From Alphaproteobacteria bacterium (GTDB taxonomy: Bacteria; Pseudomonadota; Alphaproteobacteria; Rhodobacterales; Rhodobacteraceae): a DNA stretch of 64,000 nucleotides. The position numbers and the translations under genes were made by a program. The notes under the pieces were generated by a model. That model saw nothing but the letters and a program-made list of their open reading frames with translations, did no database searches and was not told where the DNA came from. Shown here piece after piece: positions 28,420-37,975 of this stretch (within the stretch, counting starts at the first letter, position 1; each line of letters opens with the position of its first letter). The stretch is taken from assembly GCA_030427405.1 (NCBI GenBank), contig JAUHXK010000004.1, forward strand, positions 1 through 64,000, in the 5' to 3' direction.

Positions 28420-30192
28420 TCAAAGTGGCCAAAACACAAGAATGGCAGGGATCGAAACGGCTATGATCAGGATCTCAAGCGGCAAACCCATGCGCCAATA
28501 GTCACCGAACCTATAGCCTCCGGGGCCAAGCACCAGCGTGTTGTTCTTGTGCCCGATGGGCGTGAGGAACGCGGCCGAGGCCGCAACGGCCACCGTCATC
28601 AGGAACGGATCAGGAGAGACCTCGAGCGTGCGGGCCATCTGGATGCCAACCGGGGCGGCAACAATCGCGGTGGCGGTGTTGTTCAGCACGTCCGACAGGG
28701 TCATTGTCACGACCATAAGCACGGTCAGAATGGCCCAGGCGGGCAGGCCATCGGTCAACCCGATCAACCCTGCTGCAATCAACTCGGTTCCCCCCGAGGT
28801 TTCCAGCGCGCTGCCCAGAGGAATCATCGAGCCCAGCAGCACGACAACCGGCCATTCGATATGGGTATAGATTTCTGCAATAGGCAGGATCTTTGTCAGA
28901 ACATAGGCTATTGCCACCAGTCCAAGCGCAACGGGCAGATAGGTCAGACCGATGCTTGCCGCCAGAACAGCCGCCGCAAAAAGACCGATGGCCAGCCACG
29001 CCTTTTCGTTGGCGGTAACATTCAACCCGCGTCCGGCCAGCGGCAGGCAGCCCAACCATTCGGTCACGTCCGGGCCCTTGTCGCGTTGGCACAACAGCAA
29101 CAGGATATCGCCCGGCTCAACCTCGGTCTTTCGGACTTGTTTCGTGATCCGGCGGCCCTGGCGTGAAATGCCCATCAAGACGGTGCTTTGCCGCCATGCA
29201 AGGCCGATGCCCTGGGCTGTGCGGCCGTTGATGCGCGCGCTTTCGGGGACGACGACCTCGAACACTTCCAGCCCCTCTCCGGCAGCGTTCAGCAATTCCT
29301 GGCGCCGGGTGTCCGAAAAGTCCAGGTTCAGCGCAGCGCGGAATTCGTCCAGGGCTTCGGGCCGGGCCTCAAGCACCAGCGCATCGCCTTCACGCAGGCT
29401 GGCATTGGCCGCGCGGCCGTAACGACGCTTGCCGTCGCGGATCAGCCCGATGATGGCGACGTCCGACTTTTCGGCATCCTCGTACAGTTCGCTGACGCGC
29501 TTGCCGATATGGGGCGACTCGGGGGGCAGGGTGAGTTCGGCGATGTATTCGGCCAGCGCCTCGGAGGCTTCTTCTTGCGCGCCTCGGTTCGGGATCAGCC
29601 GCCAGCCGATCAGCGAGACGAAAGCCAGTCCGGCGATGGCCGCGATTCCGCCAACGGGCGCGAAGTCGAACATCTTGAACGGCTCGCCCAAGGTTTCCGC
29701 GCGGATCGAAGCGATGATGATGTTCGGCGGTGTCCCGATCAGCGTCGCCATGCCGCCCAGGATGGTGGCAAAGCTGAGCGGCATCAGCGTCAGGCCCACC
29801 GACCGCCCCGCCTTGCGCGCGGTCTGAATATCCACCGGCATCAGCAACGCCAGCGCGGCCACATTGTTCATGAAGGCCGACAAAACCGCTCCGATCCCGC
29901 CCATCAGCGCGATATGGGCGCCAAGGCCCCGCGCGGCGTCGACCAGCGTCCGGGTGATCAGGAATACGGCCCCCGACCGGACCAACCCGGCGGAAACCAC
30001 AAGCACCAGCGCCACGATGATGGTGGCAGGGTGGCCAAAGCCTGTAAAGGCGTTGTCGACGGGGACCACGCCAAGTACGACGCCGATCATCAACGCGGCA
30101 AAGGCCACCAGGTCATACCGGAATCGTCCCCATAGCAGCATTCCGAAAACGGCCAGGAAGAGCGTGAATAGAATGATCTGATCGGTCGTCAT
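28420..30192 (-). CDS. SLC13 family permease with TrkA-C domains
   Basis: LMPLSFATILGGMATLIGTPPNIIIASIR, TrkA-C-like central segments, AAFLTPIGHKNNTLVLGPGGYRFGDYWRMGLPLE. Confidence 0.92.
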   Translation of the reverse strand: MTTDQIILFTLFLAVFGMLLWGRFRYDLVAFAALMIGVVLGVVPVDNAFTGFGHPATIIVALVLVVSAGLVRSGAVFLITRTLVDAARGLGAHIALMGGIGAVLSAFMNNVAALALLMPVDIQTARKAGRSVGLTLMPLSFATILGGMATLIGTPPNIIIASIRAETLGEPFKMFDFAPVGGIAAIAGLAFVSLIGWRLIPNRGAQEEASEALAEYIAELTLPPESPHIGKRVSELYEDAEKSDVAIIGLIRDGKRRYGRAANASLREGDALVLEARPEALDEFRAALNLDFSDTRRQELLNAAGEGLEVFEVVVPESARINGRTAQGIGLAWRQSTVLMGISRQGRRITKQVRKTEVEPGDILLLLCQRDKGPDVTEWLGCLPLAGRGLNVTANEKAWLAIGLFAAAVLAASIGLTYLPVALGLVAIAYVLTKILPIAEIYTHIEWPVVVLLGSMIPLGSALETSGGTELIAAGLIGLTDGLPAWAILTVLMVVTMTLSDVLNNTATAIVAAPVGIQMARTLEVSPDPFLMTVAVAASAAFLTPIGHKNNTLVLGPGGYRFGDYWRMGLPLEILIIAVSIPAILVFWPL

Positions 30193-30302
30193 CCCGCCAC
30201 CATACCTGTCCGGTCGTGGCGGGCAAGCCGATCCCTTGATCCCTGACCCCGCAACCGTCTATATGTGCGCGAAACACGCAATTACTATCACGAGGACGCA
30301 CT

Positions 30303-31043
30303 ATGGCAGGCCACTCCAAATGGGCCAATATCCAGCACCGCAAGGGACGTCAGGACGCCGCGCGGTCCAAGCTGTTTTCCAAGCTGTCGAAAGAGATCAC
30401 CGTTGCCGCCAAGATGGGCGACCCCGATCCCGACAAGAACCCGCGCCTGCGTCTGGCGGTGAAAGAGGCCAAGTCGAACTCGGTCCCCAAGGACGTGATC
30501 GACCGCGCGATCAAGAAATCCGTGGCGGGCGAGGGCGACGAATACGAAGAAATTCGGTACGAGGGTTACGGCCCCAACGGTGTGGCTGTGATCGTCGAAA
30601 CCATGACCGACAACCGCAACCGGACGGCCTCGACCGTGCGTTCGACCTTTTCCAAGAACGGTGGAAACCTAGGCGAGACCGGCTCGGTCGGGTTCATGTT
30701 CGACCGCAAGGGAGAGGTGGTCTATCAGGCGGATGCAGGTGATGCGGATACCATCTTTGAAGCCGCGATCGAGGCAGGGGCCGAGGATGTCGAAAGCTCG
30801 GAAGATGGTCACATCATCTGGTGCGCCGATACCGACCTGAACGACGTATCAAATGCACTGGAAGAGGCGCTGGGCGAATCCGAATCCACCAAGCTGGTTT
30901 GGAAACCCACCACGACCACTGAGTTGGGTCTGGAAGACATGCAGAAGCTGATGAAGCTGGTCGATGCGCTGGAGGATGACGACGACGTTCAGCGTGTGAC
31001 AACCAATTTCGAAGCCACTGATGAGGTCATGGCGCAGCTCTGA
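30303..31043 (+). CDS. yebC: YebC/PmpR-family regulatory protein
   Basis: [53 protein letters not shown]. Confidence 0.98.
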   Translation: MAGHSKWANIQHRKGRQDAARSKLFSKLSKEITVAAKMGDPDPDKNPRLRLAVKEAKSNSVPKDVIDRAIKKSVAGEGDEYEEIRYEGYGPNGVAVIVETMTDNRNRTASTVRSTFSKNGGNLGETGSVGFMFDRKGEVVYQADAGDADTIFEAAIEAGAEDVESSEDGHIIWCADTDLNDVSNALEEALGESESTKLVWKPTTTTELGLEDMQKLMKLVDALEDDDDVQRVTTNFEATDEVMAQL

Positions 31044-31067
31044 TCGCACGCGACAACTGGTACCTGA

Positions 31068-31098
31068 AAGCCCGGCCCGTTTGGTCGGGCTTTTGTTT
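31068..31098 (+). terminator. Rho-independent terminator of yebC
   Basis: aagcccg...cgggctt stem followed by ttgtttttt. Confidence 0.85.
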
Positions 31099-31199
31099 TT
31101 TGAGCTTCCGAAGTGTTGCTTGGCTGATCCCGATCAAGCGAATACTCTTTGGAAATGGGCGAGAACACAAAAGGGCTGGCTTTGAAGCCAGAATGATAA

Positions 31200-32480
31200 A
31201 TGGCGCGCGACCCATCAGATCTGGCAAAACGCAATGTCCCGGTTCTGGCCGGGCAGAGCATTCTGTCTCAGGTCGCGTGGACCTTAGGCAGCCCGTCGGT
31301 GGTCTTACCGTTTCTGGCGGTCTCATTCGAGTTGCCGATGTTCATCGCCGGGGCTTTGGTCTCGGTTCGCATGATCGGCAGCATGATCGCGGATTTCTTT
31401 CTGGCGCGTCCGATCGCTGCGCGGCCCGAGAAGAAACGCGGGATCGCGATGACCGAGATTGCAATCGGAACCTGCTTGCTGGTCGCCATGGGTGTAGCCG
31501 CCACAGGCATTGTGCCGCTGATCGCCATGGCCTTCATCGCAGTCTTTTTCTTAATCGGGCTGTTCGATGAGGTGCAGAACCTCATGTTAACCGATCTGCT
31601 GGGCGATCACGTGCAATCGAAATCCCGAATGATGATGCAGTATTTGCAATTGGGGGCCGGAGGTCTGGGCGCCATAGGGTTGGCGCTTTTGTTGCATGAG
31701 TTGACCAAAGAAAATCCGCCGTTTTCGCGCCACTCGATCGTCATCGCGGTGTCCGCCACGTTCTTTTTACTGTCTGCCCTGTCGATCCTTGCGATGTTTG
31801 AAATCCGCAAAGCCAACAGCTCAGAGTCAAATGAAACAAAGCGCTTGGGCCTGTCTTTGAAGGCCAATATCAACTCCATTTTCAACATGTTCGAACACGC
31901 TTGGTTTCGCCGCTACTTGATCATGCGCATGCCGCTTGTCGTAGTGTCCTTGTCAGTGCCGTTTTTCGCGCTGATCGCGGCCGAGGCGCATCACAGCTCG
32001 GCCAAGGGGCTGACCGCGATGATTGTGTCTTCGGCGTCTGGCTATCTGGTCTCGGCCCCGCTGTGGCAACTGTTAAACATGAAATCCCATCGGACCGTCA
32101 TGGTCGCGGGGACTTTGATGGTGGCGATCACGGGGATCGTCCTTTTGGCGCTTCACTATCTGAACATCGACCACGAAGTTCACCTGCATGCAATTGCCCT
32201 GTTCATCGCAACGGTTGCAGTCACGGGGATCGGCAGTGCGCGCAAGCTTTACTTTCTGGACGTCGCGCCGAAAGAGCAGCGTATTCAGGCCTCTGCCGCG
32301 ATCAAAAGCATTGCACGCCTGACCGCGGTTGCCATGTCAGCCGCTTTGGCAGCGGTCGCGCATATGCATGAGGTTTCGTTGGCGGTTGCGTTCATTGTGC
32401 TGTGCAGTCTGGTCGCAGCCGCCGCCTGTTACCTGGTCGCCTTGCCCAAGCCTGCGACACCTGATTTGCAGGGCGGCTGA
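31200..32480 (+). CDS. MFS transporter-like membrane protein
   Basis: About 12 TM segments, MFS-like layout; substrate unknown. Confidence 0.7.
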   Translation: MARDPSDLAKRNVPVLAGQSILSQVAWTLGSPSVVLPFLAVSFELPMFIAGALVSVRMIGSMIADFFLARPIAARPEKKRGIAMTEIAIGTCLLVAMGVAATGIVPLIAMAFIAVFFLIGLFDEVQNLMLTDLLGDHVQSKSRMMMQYLQLGAGGLGAIGLALLLHELTKENPPFSRHSIVIAVSATFFLLSALSILAMFEIRKANSSESNETKRLGLSLKANINSIFNMFEHAWFRRYLIMRMPLVVVSLSVPFFALIAAEAHHSSAKGLTAMIVSSASGYLVSAPLWQLLNMKSHRTVMVAGTLMVAITGIVLLALHYLNIDHEVHLHAIALFIATVAVTGIGSARKLYFLDVAPKEQRIQASAAIKSIARLTAVAMSAALAAVAHMHEVSLAVAFIVLCSLVAAAACYLVALPKPATPDLQGG

Positions 32481-32497
32481 AGTCGCCAGAGGTCCAA

Positions 32498-33187
32498 TCA
32501 GAAGAAGGACGAAATCTCGTCCAAAGGTTTTTTCTGCTTGGCAACGGAGGGAACAGTTGCGGCCTCTGACGGATGCCCAACCGCGATGATCATGGTCGGC
32601 TTTTCCGAGGCTGGCCGGTCAAGCGCCGTGTTCAGAAACCGCATCGGGTTCGGAGTGTGCGTCAGGGTGCACAGCCCGGCATTGTGCAGGGCGGCCAGCA
32701 GAAAACCGGTCGCTATATTCACGCTTTCGGGCACATAGTAGTTCTTGTAGCGCGTGCCGTCTTCGAACTGGCCCCAGCGCTGGGCGAAGACTACGATCAG
32801 CCAGGGGGCAATGGTCAGGTGTTCCTTGACCGCGTTGGTCCCGATGGGTTCCAGCGCCTTGATCCACTCGTCACCCGCGCCGCCTTCATAGAACTTTTTC
32901 TCTTCTTCTTCCGCTTCGGCCCGTATGCGCTGCTTGAGTTCCGGGTTTGAAATCGCGGCGAAATGCCAGGGCTGATGGTTGGCGCCCGAGGGCGCAGTGC
33001 CAGCCGTGCGGATACAGGTTTCGATTACCTCGCGGGGCACCGGGCGGTCGCAATAGTCGCGCACCGAATGTCTGCGGCGCATCAGGTCAAGAAACCCCGA
33101 TGCGGCCTTGACCATCTGTGCATCGGTCAGGTCGCTGCGATCGGGCAGGGGGATCGGGTCATAGTTCAGCGTCTCGCGGGAAAACAT
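32498..33187 (-). CDS. Nitroreductase family protein
   Basis: MRRRHSVRDYCDRPVPREVIETCIRTAGTAPSGANHQPWHFAAI, TGFLLAALHNAGLCTLTHTPNPM. Confidence 0.92.
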   Translation of the reverse strand: MFSRETLNYDPIPLPDRSDLTDAQMVKAASGFLDLMRRRHSVRDYCDRPVPREVIETCIRTAGTAPSGANHQPWHFAAISNPELKQRIRAEAEEEEKKFYEGGAGDEWIKALEPIGTNAVKEHLTIAPWLIVVFAQRWGQFEDGTRYKNYYVPESVNIATGFLLAALHNAGLCTLTHTPNPMRFLNTALDRPASEKPTMIIAVGHPSEAATVPSVAKQKKPLDEISSFF

Positions 33188-33225
33188 GGCATTACTCCGG
33201 GTGTTTCCCCTGTTATCCGGCTGGA

Positions 33226-34110
33226 TCAGCCCTGGATCAAGCCCTGTTTGGCAGCTTGTCTGACGGCCTGGGTCAGCGGGCGCAATGCCGGGGACAGCAC
33301 GCGCCCGACTTGCCAGGTCAGGGCAACATCAAGCTGTGTGTTCGCGCGTATCTCGCGCAGCCTTCCGTCCTGGATTGCAGGTGCGGCCAGTGTTTCCGGG
33401 TTCATGCCCCAACCCAGGCCCGCGGAAGCGGCAAAGATAAACCCGTGGGTGGACGGAATGAAATGCGACGGCGGCGATAGTTTGCGGTCGGTCTGCGTGC
33501 TGATCCAGAGCTTTTGCAGGTTGTCTTTGTTGTTGAACGTCAGGCAGGGGGCCTTGGCCAATGCCGTCGAGGTAACGCCACCCGGAAACCAACGCTGAAT
33601 GAAATCCGGACTGGCAACCGCCAAATAGCGCATAGCGCCCAGCGGTATGGCATCGCAACCGGGGACGGCCTGCCCGCCGACTGTCACGGCCGCGCTGACC
33701 TCGCCCCGTTTCAACCAGTTTGCCGAATGGTCCTGATCGTCGATCACCAGTTCGAACAGCAAGCTATCGACCCGCGCCATGGCGTCCACGAACCAGGTTG
33801 CCAGGACATCGGCAGGGACGGCGATCTTGACCCGCGCTGGCCCTGCGGGTTGGCCAAGCGTCAAATCCCGTCCAAGCTGCGCCTCAAGAAGGCCGACATC
33901 TTCGGCATGCCGGGCAATCCGCAAACCGGCCGGTGTCCCCGTGCAGGGCGCGCCGCGTTGCACAAGCGCGACCCCGACCCGATCTTCAAGCGCCTTTATC
34001 CGTTGTGAAATGGCTGATGGGGTTACAGACAGCTCGTCAGCGGCAGCCTCGAAACTGCCATGCCGCAAAATGGCCGACAGAGCGTTCAGGTAATGTGGGT
34101 CCAGAGGCAT
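33226..34110 (-). CDS. argP: LysR-family regulator, ArgP/LysG-like
   Basis: LDPHYLNALSAILRHGSFEAAADELSVTPSAISQRIKALEDRVGVALVQRGAPC; divergent from a LysE/ArgO-type exporter. Confidence 0.85.
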   Translation of the reverse strand: MPLDPHYLNALSAILRHGSFEAAADELSVTPSAISQRIKALEDRVGVALVQRGAPCTGTPAGLRIARHAEDVGLLEAQLGRDLTLGQPAGPARVKIAVPADVLATWFVDAMARVDSLLFELVIDDQDHSANWLKRGEVSAAVTVGGQAVPGCDAIPLGAMRYLAVASPDFIQRWFPGGVTSTALAKAPCLTFNNKDNLQKLWISTQTDRKLSPPSHFIPSTHGFIFAASAGLGWGMNPETLAAPAIQDGRLREIRANTQLDVALTWQVGRVLSPALRPLTQAVRQAAKQGLIQG

Positions 34111-34196
34111 TAGAAATGCTTAATCCAGTGCAGGTTGTTTAATTTGATAAAGGTATGCCCGCAGGCTAGTCAATCAGGCAAATCGAAGGAGTTACC

Positions 34197-34796
34197 ATGT
34201 CTTCATCCGCATTCGCCGGCTTTGCGCTAGGCTTTAGCCTGATCCTCGCCATTGGAGCGCAAAACGCCTTTGTGCTGCGGCAGGGGCTGCGGCGCGAGCA
34301 TGTTTTTGTGCTGTGCATGACATGTGCGGTATCCGACGCCATCCTGATCGCAGTGGGGGTGGCCGGTTTCGGGTCCCTTGCACAGGTGGCCCCATGGTTC
34401 GAACCGGTTATGCGATACGGTGGTTCTGCATTTCTCGTCTGGTATGCCTTGCGCAGTTTCCGATCGGCATGGCAGGGCGGCGATGCGATGTCCGTTGACC
34501 GGGGCGCGCGCAGCAGCCTTCGCACGGCGCTGCTGACCGTGCTGGCCTTTACCTGGCTGAACCCGCATGTCTATTTGGACACCGTGGTTCTGATCGGGTC
34601 GATTTCGGCGCAATATGACGACCGGTTGGGTTTCGCGCTGGGCGCTATCCTGTCCAGCTTTGTTTTCTTTTTTTCCTTGGGCTACGGGGCGGCTGTGCTT
34701 TCCCCGATTTTTGCGCGCCGACGGGCGTGGCAAGTCTTGGATATCGTGATCGGGATCGTCATGTTGGGCATCGCGGCAAAACTAGTTGTCATGTGA
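34197..34796 (+). CDS. argO: LysE/ArgO family amino-acid exporter
   Basis: FALGFSLILAIGAQNAFVLRQGLRREHVFVLCMTCAVSDAILIAVGVAGFG, WLNPHVYLDTVVLIG. Confidence 0.92.
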   Translation: MSSSAFAGFALGFSLILAIGAQNAFVLRQGLRREHVFVLCMTCAVSDAILIAVGVAGFGSLAQVAPWFEPVMRYGGSAFLVWYALRSFRSAWQGGDAMSVDRGARSSLRTALLTVLAFTWLNPHVYLDTVVLIGSISAQYDDRLGFALGAILSSFVFFFSLGYGAAVLSPIFARRRAWQVLDIVIGIVMLGIAAKLVVM

Positions 34797-34836
34797 AGGG
34801 TTGTCCCTCGCATCTTTTGTGTGTTCAAACCAATCC

Positions 34837-35745
34837 ATGACTACACTCACTGCCCAAACGCGCCCGCTTGCCGGGATGTTCTGGATGTTTGCCGCCGGGT
34901 TGTCCTTTGTCGCCATGACGGCACTGGTCAAGTCCCTGGGCACATCCATGGACCCAATTCAGGCCGCGTTCCTGCGATATGCGCTGGGTTTGGTCTTTCT
35001 GCTGCCCGCCATGCGCGCGATCCTGACCGCGCATCTGACACGGCGGCACGTGGCCCTTTTCGGTCTGCGCGGCGTTGTCCACGCAATCGGGGTCATGCTG
35101 TGGTTCTTTGCGATGACGCAGATACCATTGGCCGAAGTCACGGCGATGAACTACCTGACACCGGTCTACGTGACATTGGGGGCTGCCCTGTTTCTGGGTG
35201 AAAAGCTGGCTTTGCGCAGGATCGCCGCGGTCCTGGTTGCACTGATCGGCACCGCGATCATCCTCAGGCCCGGTTTCCGCGAAGTGTCGCCCGGACATTT
35301 GGCAATGCTGGGGACCTCGTTGATGCTGGGCGGTTCGTACTTGCTGGCCAAGGCGATGGTTCAGGATGTCAGGCCCTCGGTCGTGGTGGCGCATCTGTCC
35401 ATCTGGACCACCCTGGCCCTGATCCCATTTGCGGTGGCCGTGTGGTCCCCGCCCACGTTCCGGGACATCTGCGTCCTGTTCGCGGTCGCCTGTTTCGCAA
35501 CCGCAGGGCACTATTTCATGACGCTGGCACTTCAGGCTGCGCCCGTTGCGGTGACGCAGCCGGTCACCTTTCTTCAGCTGATCTGGGCCACCCTTCTGGG
35601 TGCAACCGTGTTTCACGAGGGGGTCGACATCTGGGTCGTCCTCGGGGGGACGCTGATCCTGGCTGCAGTCAGCTTTATCACCTGGCGCGAAGCAGTTCTG
35701 AACCGGCGGCAGCTGACCCCACCCAGCATTGCGCCCAAGCTGTAG
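34837..35745 (+). CDS. DMT/EamA family transporter
   Basis: Ten-TM EamA pattern; YLTPVYVTLGAALFLGEKLALRRIAAVLVALIGTAIILRPG. Confidence 0.9.
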   Translation: MTTLTAQTRPLAGMFWMFAAGLSFVAMTALVKSLGTSMDPIQAAFLRYALGLVFLLPAMRAILTAHLTRRHVALFGLRGVVHAIGVMLWFFAMTQIPLAEVTAMNYLTPVYVTLGAALFLGEKLALRRIAAVLVALIGTAIILRPGFREVSPGHLAMLGTSLMLGGSYLLAKAMVQDVRPSVVVAHLSIWTTLALIPFAVAVWSPPTFRDICVLFAVACFATAGHYFMTLALQAAPVAVTQPVTFLQLIWATLLGATVFHEGVDIWVVLGGTLILAAVSFITWREAVLNRRQLTPPSIAPKL

Positions 35746-35758
35746 GCTGGGATTTCTG

Positions 35759-35780
35759 TTATTGATTGACGAGTCAATAA
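35759..35780. promoter_or_regulatory. Putative BetI operator
   Basis: ttattga-ttgacgag-tcaataa: 7-bp inverted repeat 45 bp upstream of the betI ATG, resembling the BetI palindrome family (from memory). Confidence 0.6.
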
Positions 35781-35824
35781 AATCTCCGTAGCGTCTTCGG
35801 GATACTTGTGCTGTGGGAGCAGAG

Positions 35825-36397
35825 ATGCCGAAACTCGGAATGGAACCGATCCGGCGTGACGCAATTGTACGGGCGACGATTGCCGAACTGGGTTCAAAAA
35901 AATCCCTGGACGTGACGGTCAGTCAGATCGCGAAGCGGGCGGGTATGTCCAGCGCGTTGGCACATCATTACTTCGGCGGCAAAGACCAGATTTTCCTGGC
36001 TGCAATGCGCCGCATCCTGTCCGATTTCGGGGCCGAGGCCCGGGCCGAGCTGAAAGGCGCCAGCCCCCAAGAAAGAGCGCAGGCCATCATCCGGGCCTGT
36101 TTTGCGCCGTCTTGCTTTACACCGGATGTCATTGCCGCCTGGATGACGTTCTACGTCTTGGCCCAAACCAACAAAGACGCACTGCGATTGTGGCGGATCT
36201 ACCAGGCGCGGATCCGCTCGAACCTGGTTGACGCCCTGCGCCCGCACCTGAGCGACCCGACCGAAGCGGCCGAGAACATGATTGCGCTGATCGACGGGCT
36301 GTATATTCGCGCCGCCCTGAGCGCCCCGGAAGAGCCGCAACTGGCCGTCAGCCATGCGCTGCGCGTTCTCGATACCTTGCTCGAGGCTGAGAAATGA
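35825..36397 (+). CDS. betI: Choline-responsive TetR-family repressor BetI
   Basis: MPKLGMEPIRRDAIVRATIAELGSKKSLDVTVSQIAKRAGMSSALAHHYFGGKDQIFLAAMR; followed by betC and betA. Confidence 0.92.
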   Translation: MPKLGMEPIRRDAIVRATIAELGSKKSLDVTVSQIAKRAGMSSALAHHYFGGKDQIFLAAMRRILSDFGAEARAELKGASPQERAQAIIRACFAPSCFTPDVIAAWMTFYVLAQTNKDALRLWRIYQARIRSNLVDALRPHLSDPTEAAENMIALIDGLYIRAALSAPEEPQLAVSHALRVLDTLLEAEK

Positions 36398-37902
36398 CAA
36401 AACCGAATATTCTGATCCTGATGGTGGATCAGTTGAACGGAACCCTGTTCCCTGACGGTCCCGCAGACTGGCTCCATGCGCCAAACCTCAGGAAGCTGGC
36501 CGACCGGTCCACCCGATTTGCTAACGCCTATACCGCCTCGCCGCTTTGCGCGCCGGGACGGGCGAGTTTTATGTCAGGTCAGTTGCCGTCACGGACTGGC
36601 GTGTACGACAACGCGGCCGAATTCCGCAGCGATATCCCCACCTACGCCCATCATTTGCGCCGGGCCGGGTATTACACCTGCCTGTCGGGCAAGATGCACT
36701 TTGTCGGTCCCGACCAGATGCACGGCTTCGAAGACCGTCTGACCACCGATATCTATCCCGCCGATTTCGGATGGACGCCCGACTACCGAAAGCCGGGCGA
36801 GCGGATCGATTGGTGGTATCACAACATGGGGTCTGTCACGGGCGCTGGCGTGGCCGAAATCTCCAACCAGATGGAATATGACGACGAGGTCGCCTATAAC
36901 GCCAAGGCCAAGCTGTACGATCTGGCCCGCGGCAAGGATCACCGCCCGTGGTGCCTGACCGTCAGCTTCACACATCCGCATGATCCCTACGTGGCCCGCC
37001 GAAAATACTGGGACCTCTACGAGGATTGCGAATACCTGCTGCCCAAGGTCCCAGACCTCGGATACGAGAACCAAGACCCGCATTCCAAGCGCATATTCGA
37101 CGCCAATGATTGGCGCAGCTTCGACATAACCGAGGAAGATATCCGCAAGTCACGCCGGGCCTATTTTGCCAATATCTCGTACCTTGACGACAAGATCGGC
37201 GAGATATTGGAGGTCCTGGAAACCACCCGGCAAGAGGCGATCATCCTCTTCGTTTCCGATCACGGCGACATGCTTGGCGAACGCGGTTTGTGGTTCAAGA
37301 TGAACTTCTTCGAGGGCTCGGCGCGTGTGCCCCTCATGATCAGCGCCCCCAACCTGCCCGCGACGCGCATCGACGCGCCGGTCTCGACAATCGACGTGAC
37401 CCCCACGCTTGGGGCTCTTGCAGGTGTCGACATGGCCGAGATCGCCCCCTGGACCGACGGCGAAGACCTGGTGCCGCTCGCCAAAGGCGGGGAACGCTCG
37501 GCGCCTGTCAGGATGGAATACGCCGCCGAGGCATCTTATGCGCCGCTTGTTTCCTTGCGGTATGGCAAGTGGAAATACACCCGCTGCGCCCTTGACCCTG
37601 ATCAGCTGTTCAACCTGGAAACCGATCCGCAAGAGCTGCACAACCTCGCCGAAAGCCCCGAACACGCGGGCACGCTGCAAACCTTGCGAGCCAAGTCCCA
37701 GGCGTACTGGAACCTGGATGATCTGGATGCGGATATCCGCGCCAGCCAGGCCCGCCGGTGGGTCGTATACGAGGCGCTGAGGCAGGGCGGGTATTACCCC
37801 TGGGACTATCAGCCCCTGCAAAAAGCATCAGAGCGCTACATGCGCAACCATATGGATCTGAACACGGTCGAGGAAAGCCAACGCTACCCGCGGGGGGAGT
37901 GA
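36394..37902 (+). CDS. betC: Choline-sulfatase
   Basis: [18 protein letters not shown], sulfatase motif [47 protein letters not shown]. Confidence 0.95.
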   Translation: MTKPNILILMVDQLNGTLFPDGPADWLHAPNLRKLADRSTRFANAYTASPLCAPGRASFMSGQLPSRTGVYDNAAEFRSDIPTYAHHLRRAGYYTCLSGKMHFVGPDQMHGFEDRLTTDIYPADFGWTPDYRKPGERIDWWYHNMGSVTGAGVAEISNQMEYDDEVAYNAKAKLYDLARGKDHRPWCLTVSFTHPHDPYVARRKYWDLYEDCEYLLPKVPDLGYENQDPHSKRIFDANDWRSFDITEEDIRKSRRAYFANISYLDDKIGEILEVLETTRQEAIILFVSDHGDMLGERGLWFKMNFFEGSARVPLMISAPNLPATRIDAPVSTIDVTPTLGALAGVDMAEIAPWTDGEDLVPLAKGGERSAPVRMEYAAEASYAPLVSLRYGKWKYTRCALDPDQLFNLETDPQELHNLAESPEHAGTLQTLRAKSQAYWNLDDLDADIRASQARRWVVYEALRQGGYYPWDYQPLQKASERYMRNHMDLNTVEESQRYPRGE

Positions 37903-37904
37903 CC

Positions 37905-37940
37905 GTTTCATCTTTTCGAAAATACTCTCGCCGAAGGCTA
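37905..37940 (+). repeat. Dispersed 3'-end element, copy e (degenerate)
   Basis: GTTTCATCTTTTCGAAAATACTCTCGCCGAAGG; only the box is recognisable; betC-betA gap. Confidence 0.45.
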
Positions 37941-37975
37941 TTCTTGCACGCCCGGCGGGCCAGGGAGTCGTAACC

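Noticed and set aside
29188-30135. 315-aa plus-strand ORF
   Set aside because: Antisense to the second SLC13 gene; Gln/Arg-rich shadow ORF.
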